From Helicoverpa zea (Eukaryota; Arthropoda; Insecta; Lepidoptera; Noctuidae), in assembly GCF_022581195.2 (NCBI RefSeq), contig NC_061466.1, forward strand, positions 11,284,001 through 11,348,000: a DNA stretch of 64,000 nucleotides, given 5' to 3'. Under the pieces are notes generated by a model, which did no database searches, was not told the DNA's origin, and saw only the letters and a list, made by a program, of their open reading frames with translations. The translations under genes and the position numbers were made by a program. Positions within the stretch are counted from its first letter, which is position 1. Each line of letters opens with the position of its first letter. Of this stretch, positions 47,454-59,400 are shown piece after piece.

Positions 47454-50400
47454 CACCGAGGGCCAGTCGTCGAGGTCGTGCGGCGCGGGGCGGGCGTCGG
47501 GCTGCTCGCGGCGCCGCGACAGCTGCGGCGGCTCCGAGCGCGACACGCAGCCCTCGTGGATGTGCACCGACGAGATATCCGACCCGGGGATCTCGAACAT
47601 CACTTCTAGGAGTAGGTTTTCCTGAAAAAGAAACAAAAGTTATAGTGGATTCTTAAAATCAATCAACAGTCGTTCGAAATTAAGAATCAACAAATGGATG
47701 TTGACAGCATTGAACACTCAATCTGTTCACGTGTCTCTAGGTGCGCCCTCATAGAGTAAGCAGGCGGGCATTCGTCGCGCGAGGCTGCTCGTTCTCAGTA
47801 GACGAGCCTTGAGTGAGGGAAGCACGTGCGCCATCGCGGCCGAGTGACCGCGCGGTGGCCACCATGACTCGTGAGTGTCTGTTTTGCACAAAAGCGCCTA
47901 AGTACTGGGTGTCCCAAAAGTCCTTTAAAATTTAAATTTCGAATAAAATTCAAATGGCGCGCGGGGTGCGGGGGTAGCACTAACAGTCTTTCTGAATTCA
48001 TTCACCATGGTACATTTTATCGGAGCGGATCGTGCTTTTTGTGTGCGTGAGTTTTATCACAACAATGATTCGGCCACCATTGGCCACCAGTGCCGGACTA
48101 GATTCGCCCGCGAGAGTGCGCGACCCACTCTGATAGCGACACCACGCGCCACGACCCTCCAAACCCATGTTTTTACTTATTATCAACACATAGTGTATTG
48201 TCTGTGTCCCGTGTATGTCGATTACTTGATTATAGTACGTCTTTTCACACTCTTCATTCACCTCGAACAGCAGCTCGTACTGGGCTACAGGACAGTCATC
48301 ATCATTATCCTAGCGTTGTCCTGGTTGCCCTTCCGGGCCCGGGGTCCGCTTTCCTGCTTCTTCTCCTCCACTTCGCTCGGTCTTTAGCATCCCTGGTGGT
48401 TAGTCCATTGGCACGCAGGTCATCCCTTACGACGTCAAGCCAGCATTTCCTGGGTCTACCCAGTCTGCCCCGGCCAGGCGGAGGCGCCATGGCTAGACAT
48501 TTGTTCCCCACGTAAGTGGCCGGTTTCCGTAAAACGTGTCCGTACCAGCGTAAGCGACACTCTTGCAGTTTGTCTGCAATGTCACGGACATGAAGGCTGC
48601 CGCGGATGCGCGAGTTCCTAACGCGGTCTTTCCGCGTAACTCCACACATCCAGCGCAGCATTTTCATCTCCGTGACCCGCAGCTCCTGCTTGTGCCGCTC
48701 AAGCACAGGCTACGCTTCACTGCCATACAAAAGGACAGGCCTAATGATGGATTTATAGACCTGTCCCTTCAGCTTAACCGGCATTTTAGGGTCACAAATG
48801 ACACCAGACACCTCACGCCACTTGGCCCATGCCACCGAAATTCGTGCCCTGACGTCGCAATCGATGCCACCAGACGCGTGAAGGACAGATCCCAAGTACC
48901 TGACCTGGTCCGTCTGCTCAACCATATTACCGTCTATGCAGACGGAGGTGGGATCTGTCGAGTTGCAGGCCACGTACTCAGTCTTCCCCACATTCAGCTG
49001 CAAACCGCCGTTCTCGAGTGACTCCTTCCACATGTTAACACGCTGCACCAACCGTCCCTTGTCCGCGTCTGCCAGCGCGATGTCGTCAGCATACATGAGC
49101 AACCACGGGGGCTGCTCATGCGCATCTCGGATACTTTCGGACAATAAGTCCAGTATCACGCTGAAAGGACGGAGCCCTGGTGTACTCCAACGGTAACAGG
49201 GAAGGGTGTAGTGTCACCAACAGCGGTCCGAACCACTGAATCGGAATCCCGGTACATGTCTTGGATAATGTCAACATAGACTTCTGGCACCCCTTTGGAC
49301 CGCAGCGCCCACGGGATCATCATGCGAGGAACACAGTCGAAGGCCTTCTGCATGTCCAGAAAAAGGAAATGCAGAGGTGTGTTCTTCGCCCTGTATTTCT
49401 CCATCACGATCCTTAGGGCGAAAACAGGGTCCATGGTTCCATGACCAGGGCGGAAGCCATACTGACAATCCGAAACAATGCACTCCTGCCGGAGCCGAGA
49501 GTCGACGATCCGCTCAAAGAGCTTCATGGTGTGGGACATGACCTTTATACCGCGATAGTTTCCACACTCCTGCACAGACCCCTTGCCCTTAAAGACTGGA
49601 GTGATGATACTCCGTCTCCATTGGTTCGGGATCCGGCCGGTGTCCCATACGCGGTTAAATAGGTTTGTTAGGATGCCCACCCCACGAGGCCCCATAGCTT
49701 TCCATACTTCGATGGGGACTCCATCGGCTCCGACAGCTTTCCGATTTTTCATGCGGCGAAGAGCCAACTGGACTTCGTCAGGCGTTATCGGTGGCACCAG
49801 TCCTTGATTCGGAGGGAGGTCCGGTGGCTGCACTTCTCTGTGCTGCTTATTCAGCAGCTCGTGGAAATAAGAGCGCATCTCTCCTTCACCGCGAGGTCCT
49901 CGCATAACAGGTTGCCGTCAGGATCTTTGACACAGCGGCACTTGGAGATGTCCTCATCATCATCATCATCTTCCTGTCCTGTTCCCAAGTCATTTGGGGT
50001 CGGCGCAACATGTCTTTTTCTTCCATTCCTCTCTGTCAGACGTCATACTTACATCCACTCCTTTTTGCTTCATGTCTTCTTTCAGGCAATCAATCCATCT
50101 TTATACTTGACATATTGCAAATCGATTTGGCTATATTTTTATGACCGGCCGCCTGCCTGACGTCAACCCTCCTTGGGAATGCTATTGTTGGCGGTTTTCC
50201 CTCCGCCTGAGGGTCGACCCATGGTGCTGAATACTATGCACGGGTCCATAGTTTTTTCCCTTAGTCACCTCTTACGACACCCACGGGATGATATGGGTCA
50301 GCCCTATTCGAAACCGGAAGCTGCACGGCATCACTTGGAGAAAGAAACTTTAATCCTGGAACGCGCCAACTTATAAATGAGCTTTTGCCCCTCAGACGTT

Positions 50401-53400
50401 TCCAACCTATCATATAGTGGCTGTAAGTGGTTACGTCTGGCTCTGGCTACAGCTCGTTTTGTGGCTCGTTTTGCAAGCCTGTAAGCGTCGCGATCTTCGG
50501 GAGAGTTGGACGCTTGCCACTTCAGAAAAAGTGCTTTCTTCACCCTAGTCTCCCTCTGGACTGTGTCGTCCCACCACCAAGTTTCCTTGTCACACTTGCG
50601 TCCACCCTTAGACATTCCCAGCACCGCCTTCGCCGCCTCCGTGACAGATGCCTGAATCCTGTCCCAGTGTTTTTGAACAAGTTCGCCTTCGGCTCCGTCG
50701 CACTTGTCGCCGATAGCCGAGGCGAGCATGTGGGACTTGTTTTCATCAAGCATCCACCACCTAATTTGGCGTTGGAAGTGCTCCGGACGTTTGTCTTTGG
50801 GCTTCACACAGAGATCCATGACAAGGAGACGGTGTTGCGCAGTGAGACTCTCGCCGGGTATGACCTTGCAGTTGGCTACTTTGCTGATGTGATGCCTTCT
50901 AGTGAGTAGGAAGTCGATTTGGGTCGCGTTTCTCCCGCTGCTGTAGGTGATCAAATGGTCAGGTTTCTTTTTGAAAAACGTGTTCACAACGGCCAGGTCG
51001 GCTGCGGCACACGTCCGGAGAATCTCTTTCCCTTCCGTGTTCCGGTTACCGTATCCAAAGCCTCCGTGAACCCGTTCAAAATCCACCCCCAACTCACCCA
51101 CATGACCGTTCAAATCGCCCCCCAAAACGATGTCCTGCGACAACGGGATGCCACTAAGCACATCACCGAGTTTATTCCAGAACGAAATCTTGTCAGCATC
51201 GCTACAACCGGCCTGTGGTGCGTATGCACTTATCAAGTGGGTTTGAACCCCCTCGATAAGCACCTTGACTACCATAAGTCGGTCGCTAAGGCGTTTCACC
51301 TCCAAGATATCGTCGTGCAATCCCTCGGCTAGCACTATAGCTACCCCGTTCTCCCCACCAGGTGCACCCGTGTAGATCAGCTTGTAGCCATTCCCAATGT
51401 ACCGGGATCTGCTGCCTTTCCACCGAGTCTCCTGCAGGAACGCCACGGCCACCCTCCGCCTGATGAGTGCGTCGGCCAGCTCCCTCGCGCGTGCAGTCAA
51501 CGTGCCAATGTTCCACGTTGCGAAGCGGATCTTCTTTTCGGTAGGGGCTCGCTTCTTTGACCGTGCCCGCCCGTGGCACGGTAGCCCTTGCCCACTTGCC
51601 ACAGGAGTCGGGCGAAGCTCCTGCGCGCCGTTATGCGGCGGCGCCCTATCCGTGACCCTTTTCCTATTTTTCCTATCCATTGATATGGCTATAATGTGGC
51701 CTTTACGGAAGCGACTGCCGTCTGACCTCCCAACCCCGAAGGGAAAGCCTGCGCCAGAGCCTCGTTCGTTTTTCAGCAGGTGTACCGACTAGCAGGTGAG
51801 GTTGGCTTGGGCCCGATGATCTTGGTGGGCCCCATACACCCACTGGGCTACAGGACAGTATAGAGTACATACCATGATAGCCCGGAGGCCGCGGGCGCCG
51901 GTCTTGCGCTCCATGGCCATGGCGGCGACGGCGGCCAGCGCCTCCGTGCTGAACGTCAGCTCGCACTTGTCCATCGCGAACAGCAGCTTGTACTGGGATA
52001 CCTAAGGAAAATATAACATTGCCAAAATGAATTTTCGATAATTTATACTGAAGTTTTTTTTGAGGAAAGTCAAATATAAGTACCTATACCTACGTCATTT
52101 TCAACAACATTTTTCTTCTCTTGTGTGCATTTCGCTATCGCAATCTTATATGCGTTTTGTGTGAACTAGCCGAAACTGTAAACACGTGTTGACGTCACGA
52201 AGTACGGCGCTTAACTGAGTAATGACAACAAGTGCCCTCGCCTCTCCGCCCCACCGCTCACATATCTAAGGCGCGGCCAACCAGTTCCGCGCGGATTATA
52301 CTAGAACTTTTTATCATGGTTCGAGAAATAGAACATGGGTAAAACTATTGAAGCTTTATTTTATTCTATAAATAAATGTATAAAATATTCATTTTATATT
52401 GTAATGGAGTAATCAAATGTGGGTAACTCAAATAAATACCTATATAAATTATAGTACTCAGTAGTAACTCTTTAAGTAAAGTATTTGTTTGAACTCACCA
52501 TAGCGTTTTTAGGTTCCGTTAGTATCCGTACAAGCAGATCTTGGTTCAGACTATGGAAAGGTACTAGCACGGGGAATCTGCCCACGAACTCCTGCAAAAT
52601 GAAAGAATAACATTTATAAAGTTCAGTTTGTATGATCATCATCATCATCATCTCAGCCATAGGACGTCCACTGCTGAACATAGGCCTCCCCCTTAGATCT
52701 CCACAGTTTGTATGTAAGGGTTTATTTCAGGAACTATTCTCAAATTACAAATTCACAATATTTTTTGTAGTTCAGGTTCAGTTGCGGGATGCAGTTTCCT
52801 TGGAAAGCGTATGTAAATGTTCATCATCATCAGCCTATCACAGTCCACTGCTGGACATAGGCCTCTCCAAGTGCACGCCACTGAGATCGATTTTCGGCTT
52901 CTCGCATCCAGCTCCTGCCAGCCGTCTTGCGCAAGTCATCACTCCACCGTGCCTGAGGACGTCCTACACTACGTTCATATTCATATTATTTATTTGCATT
53001 CCACAATGTATAAAGTAGGTTTGCCGAGGCGTGGTCTCCACTCTAGAACTCGTTCACCCTTCGTTCATCGGTTCTTCGGCTAATATGGCCAGCCCACTGC
53101 CACTTCAGCTTGCTGATTCGGTGGGCTATGTCGATGACCTTGGTTCTCTGACGGATTACCTCATTTCTGATGGGCTCCCTCAGAGAAATGCCGAGCATAG
53201 CCCTTTCCATAGCCCGCTGAGCGACTTTAAACTTGTGGACCAGCCGTACCGACAGTGTCCACGTTTCGGCTCCTAAGTCATGACAGGTAGGACGCACTGA
53301 TTGAAGACTTTTGTCTTTAGGCACTGTGGGATCGACGATGTTAGGAGTCGACCTAGCTTCCCAAATGCAGCCCAACCCAACTGAATTCTCCTATTCACCT

Positions 53401-56400
53401 CGTCCTTAAAGTTGTTTCTACCTTACTGCAATGTCTGCCCAAGGTATACATATTTCAAAACAACTTCGAGAACGGCGCCGTGTATCGCAATCGGTTCCGG
53501 TAGAACATGTTCATTGAACATGACCTTGGTTTTGTCCAAGTTCATCCGTAGGCCGATGCGTAGAGAAGATTCAGCCAGGTCGTTCAGCATCTGTTGTAGG
53601 TCCTGCAGCGTTTCCGCCATGATGACGGTATCGTCAGCAAATCACAAGTGGCAGATGTGTTCGCCATTGATGTTGATGCCGCGTCCTTTCCAGTTCAGCG
53701 TCTTGAACATATCCTCCATTGCATTAGTGAACAGTTTCGGGGAAATAACATCCCCTTGTCTCACTCCTCGATGCAACGGTATGGGCCTAGTTTGCTGATT
53801 CTGTACTTGGACGGACATTGTAGCGATAGCGGCTTCGTAGAGACATCTCATCACTTGGATGTATCGCCAATCTACTTGACAACGCTGCAGGGACTCCAGA
53901 ACAGACCAGATTTCAACCGAGTCAAAGGCCTTCTCATAGTCCACAAATGCTAAACACAGGGGCTGATTATACTCTTCGGTCTTCTGTATAATCTGCCGCA
54001 CTGTGTGGATGTGGTCTATGGTGCCGTATCCGCTCCGAAACCCAGCCTGCTCCAGTGGTTTGAATTCGTCGAGTCTCCGCGCAAGTCGGTTCGTGATCAC
54101 TCTTGAGAACAGCTTATATACGTGGCTTAGGAGGGAAATGGGTCGATAGTTCTTCAGCTGGGTTTTGTCTCCCTTTTTAAAAAACAGGACGACAACACTC
54201 CTACTCCACGCCTCTGGAGTTCTCCCTTCAAACAGGACGGCGTTAAAAAGCTTCTGGAGTCCCCCAGTACGGGCTTACCTCCTGCTTTTAATAGCTCTGT
54301 TGTAATGCCATCCTCGCCAGGGGCTTTTCCATTTTTGAGTTGTCTCAGAGCGATCTCGATTTCGCCACTGCTGACTTCTGGCAGGTCTTCGGTGAAATGG
54401 CGTGTTAATGTGGCTCTAGAATCCTCATTTCCGGGATCAGGTCGAGATGCATGCGATGCGTATAACCGGCCATAGAAATTTTCCACTTCCGAAAGGACTG
54501 CCGGCACCGAAGAAACGACTTCTCCACTTGTTGTGGTCAGCTTCGTCAAGTGGCTTCTTCCAAGAGATTGTACGAACACCTTTGACCCCCGATTCAGCTC
54601 AATTGCTCTTTCAATGTCAAGAGTGTTGGAGCATCGGAGGTCGCGTCGTACGTGCTTGTTGATCTCTTGGTTTAGAGCCCGCGTAGCTGACGAAGTGACA
54701 AGCAGGTTTTCACGTCGTTTCTTCATAAGCCCTAATGTCTCTTCCGAAAGCTTTGATTTCTTGCCCTTACGCTGCATGTTACAGAATCTCGAACCTCCCT
54801 CCCTGAGGATCCGAACCACATATTCGTGGTTCTGGTTGACGTCTGTTGTGGTCTCCACGGCGGCAAATCGGTTCTCCAAATTTGACTGGAACGTTTCAGA
54901 TCCTGTCATGGTTTGGAGCAGTGTTGGTCGGAGCCTGGCCTTCATCAGACGGAAACGTTCGGCCTTGAAGTTGATATTCAGAGAGCCCCGGACAAGTCGT
55001 TGATCGCTACCGGTATTAAACCTATTGATCACGGAGACGTCTCTGACTATGTGCTTCTTGTTCGTCATGATGAAGTCAATCTCATTTTTAGTCATAGTGT
55101 CGGGGCTTTGCCACGTCCACTTCCTTTGGGGCTGCTTTTGAAAAAGGAGTTCATCAAAAAGAGCCCCTCGCGTTCGAGGAAGTTGACGAGCATTTGCCCC
55201 CTATGATTCCTGCTTCCAAATCCATGGGATCCTACTGCCGATTCGCCGCAAATCTGTAGTCCCACTTTAGCGTTAAATGTTGTAAATGTTGGCGGAAGCT
55301 AATAAAGTATTTTTTTTTCATGTGTATATCTACACACAGATAGGGCAGCCGCTCCTTATAAAACATTGGTATTCAGCTGCATCTGGTTTGACTGGAAGCC
55401 GACCCAATATAGTTGTATAGTAGTAAAGGCTAGACAGATTATAACAATATAAATAAAAAAAAACCCTTTTTTTTTCAATTGCTCGTGTTTGATGCTTATT
55501 ATACTGAGATTTTTTTCTATGTATCGAGGTAGGTTGAAGGTTACTTTTAACTACAGTTCCATCGGAACACGGGTGCTACTGCTGAAGCTAGTAAAATATA
55601 AAAAATATGTAGTGATATACTCACGGGTATCATCCCGAAGTCGATGAGGTCGCGGGCCTGCACCTTGCGCAGCCAGGCGTCGCGCTCGTCGTTCTCGGCG
55701 CGCGCGGAGTCGAGCGGCGAGGCGTCGGACGCGGCGGCCGCCAGCGCCGCGCGGCGCCCGGAGCGCGGGTCCCACGCGCCGAAGCCGAGGTACTTCTCGT
55801 TGTTGCGGCGCTGCACTAGTCTAAAGAGGTGGGAGTGTTTAGTTAGGCTGAAGGCGTGAAACTTGTGACGAACGAGCGACAACGGGGATGAATATAAAAA
55901 AAGCATTGTGCGAACGAAGAGATCGGGTGAAACACGGGCGACGGGGAAGCGACGGTAACACAAGATGGTTTTGTCGCTTATCGGGTATATATTGGCGACA
56001 GCCCTCTAGTTTGTTTTGTGCTCACACAATCGCGTCGCCGCATCGTCATCATAAGTTTCGTGCCCGAAAAAAATGAAGACGCCACTTTCATTACAATATG
56101 ACAGTATACCCAAGATGGCGGCTCAATTATTTTTAATGTACACACAACATGGATATCAAATGAAAAAAAAAATTACGTCACTCTTAATCCAAAATGACGG
56201 CGGACTTGTAAAAGCTCGCAAAAATTAGTTTGAAATAAATATCTTCAACAGCTCGAGCTAAAATTTGGTTTATACTCTAATCTCTATAAATAAACACAAA
56301 GATTAAAAGTGTAATAATAATGAATAATGTAGATTGAAAGTGTAATAATGTTATAGTTTTATTACTGAATATTTGTACACCACCTTACTTGGTAGAGCAT

Positions 56401-59400
56401 AGTGATACTTTTTATACAGGAATGAATTTTATCCAGTGCGCAAACTTTGTCAACTTATAGTTAAATAAGTTTTATAGATACGTATATTTTTATTTTGTCG
56501 TGTTTTAGTACAAAAAAGAAAAGTCATTGATATCCAAAGATGTTTATTTTGTAAACGATTGTACGGTCACAGTCGTCATAGTAGGCACGGCGGCAACGCG
56601 AAACCGGTTTACTGACGCGAGCGCTGCTCCAAGCGCGTAAGAATAGTTGGTATCCATATTTTGCTGATTTTAGGGCGGACAAAAGAATGAAAAAAAAAAA
56701 AAAAATTTACTGATGATGCAGATATGTTCTGTTACTGATTCTGGACCACCAGTTTTTTTTTGTGCACTGCTTAAAATTAATTCCTGTATATTTAAGATCT
56801 GTTCTTACCTATGGTTCACAAATAAATGTTTTGATTGATTGATTGATTTATAGATATAATAATAATTACCTGTCGAGACCATTATAAGCGCCACTGGCGA
56901 CGAACAATATATTGGTGGTGTCGACCTGCACGGCGTCGCCGCGCAGCTTGCGCGAGTTGCGCTCGGGCACCGACACCACGGCGCCTTCCAGCATCTTCAG
57001 CATGCCTTGTTGGACTCCCTCGCCTGGACACATAAGTAAATATACATGTCTAACGTATGTACGACATGAACAAAACTGGAACGAGGAATGAAATGGCTGA
57101 GTTTTAGCCCAGACTCTACCAAAAAAAGGGCAGTAAAGAAGTTTGAAATCTACCGAGTGGAAAAATGCTACTGGTTGTTCAAAACTCTCTGCGCTCAGTT
57201 TTGGGGAAGTCTGGACTCAGAGGGACGATAGTTATGAGAAAATGAAAAGTTTTGCTAATGACAAGGTCCCAAAAGAAAAGTCTTATGAAGAAAAACTAGG
57301 TCATGCTAACTGTTCGAAAATCAACTTTATGTCTGATTTTGTAAGGCATATATTGCAACATCACAAGGATGTTGTTAATAAAATAGTATCCTCACCTCCG
57401 ACATCCCTGAGCTGGTGTATGCCGGGCACGGCGCCGATTTTGTCCACCTCGTCTAGGAACACGATGCCTGTCTGTGCTCGCTCAACGCTGGAACAAAGAA
57501 CAATTATTTTAATAAAAACATTCGACTAATGCGTAGTTTAAGGCCTAAAACTGCACATTTTTAACATTTATGAAGTTTTAAAAGAAAACACCACTTTTTA
57601 ATATACACCCAAGATTATTTAGGCTCACATTATGGGTAACATGGCAACTTTGTGATAGGGAGAGATTATTTTTAGTCTTTCTTAGCATTTCGACTACTAT
57701 TATAACATGTGTGTACTAATAATTAGTATGTTATGTAAATGTGGTATTTTTATTGCACATAAAAATAAGTAGTATACTTTTTCGAATGGGCAATAAAAAA
57801 GTCATCTTGCTGTAGAATTTCAGGCGTACTAAAACCCAAAAATTTACGAGGCTACGATAGCTACCTACCGAGTAAAAAAAAACTTAGTTTCAGTTTTCAG
57901 AATTAGATTCTGTAGTGTTATTTTGATACAGCAAAACTCACTTAAAGTTAGCATCCTGCAGCAACTTAGCGATGACGCTCTCGATGTCCTCGCCGACGTA
58001 GCCGGCCTGCGTGAGCGTGGTGCAGTCGCAGATCGCGAACGGCACGTCCAGGCACTGCGCTATCGTTTGCGCTAGGAGAGTTTTACCTGCAAAATATTGA
58101 GAATAATATAATATTTTATGTAATCACCGTTGTTTGTAAGATATAGGCTGCCCTGGGCGGGTATCGGTCCGACAATAATTGGACAACAATAATCGTTGGA
58201 GCAATAGTGCAACACAAAAAAAATCGGTCAGAAAATCCTAGTCAGACCCACAAAAATCGCCCCGATTATCTGTCCTACAAAAAGTATGACGTGTGGCCTT
58301 ACCAAGAAGGCCTTTTTCTGGCGAATTTGTCCGCATGCCGGGAAAAGTCCCGCCACGTATGAAACTTGGAATAACTCTGTATCTACAGTCCTTATATACA
58401 AGTCATGTGTCCCCATGAAAATAACTTCCCTGCCGATTTATTGTCATGTCCTTCACTATAAAGTGAATCTACCTTCTGCAAGTTGTATGTTGAAATAGGT
58501 ATTTTATTCAATGACTCGAGACAACCTTGACTTTTTAAAGAATACCATCGTAATAGTTATTTCAGACGTTCTATCACAACCTTGTAAGTACCAAATAAGG
58601 TCCGAAAACATCCATAAAAACTAGACTGAATAAGTTATTTTTAAACAAATCAAATGTTACCTAAATACATTTATTTAGCCTTGCAATCTTCATTAATTGC
58701 ACGAGAATCCAAAAATAAACTTTAAAAGTGTGTTGCCCAATATTTACCTTAAAAATGATATTTTTATCTGGCAACACACGCTAGTCATACATAAAGCTGA
58801 TTATTTTGTTGTAATTGGAAAGGGTTGGACGTGTGATGAATAATGTACTGACTTCGTTAGTGGAGATTGTGTTATGAAATTGTTGCAGTTGTTACGTAGT
58901 TTGGGACATACCCTTTTATGTTTATTTGAGTCATTTTCGTGGTTAGTAGAAGCACAAATATCAAGACAGAAATGTTCTTATTAGCTTTGTACACTTAAAG
59001 GGGTCCAGTGTAGATTAAAGTACATAAAATTATCATGAGCCTACGAGAGACGTTTTCAAAATTGTTTGATAATTTCATTTAATATCCAGTAGCTCCTTTT
59101 CTGGGTAGATTTAAAATTACGTCCAACGACAGATAATGGGTCAGTTTTACATTGCAATATGATTGCTAACCTGAACTAATCCTTTACTAAATCTAGGCAA
59201 AAACTTCTGTCCACACCATTTTTTGCAACCTAAACTATTACAAATAAGAAATACTATTACTCAGAAAGCAATACTTCATTATAACACAGTGGTATTGCAA
59301 CAAGTGCATTGCAAAGCTAATGGGAATCCTGTAATTTGCACTTTTCGTTGCAAGCATACGAAATAGTTTTGTATCGTTTAGTATTCAAACAAGGATTTTA

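Noticed and set aside
44735..47656. Three overlapping plus-strand ORFs of 922-973 codons as a giant repetitive protein
   Set aside because: They exist only because the 51-bp unit has no stop in those frames. All three frames are equally open and the flanks contribute no domain. The opposite strand carries the real ClpX terminus.
48007..48387. 126-codon plus-strand ORF as a host gene
   Set aside because: Its start resembles a transposon protein and its second half runs through a decayed ClpX exon copy and into the LINE.
50427..51332. Plus-strand ORFs of 130-160 codons inside the LINE
   Set aside because: They are shadows of the endonuclease coding region on the minus strand.
52625..52660. 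CRISPR-like or regulatory ATC repeats
   Set aside because: They are the simple-repeat tails of retroposons, seen with the same neighbours at 48297, 49960 and 52822.
54533..55003. 156-codon plus-strand ORF
   Set aside because: Antisense shadow of the second LINE.
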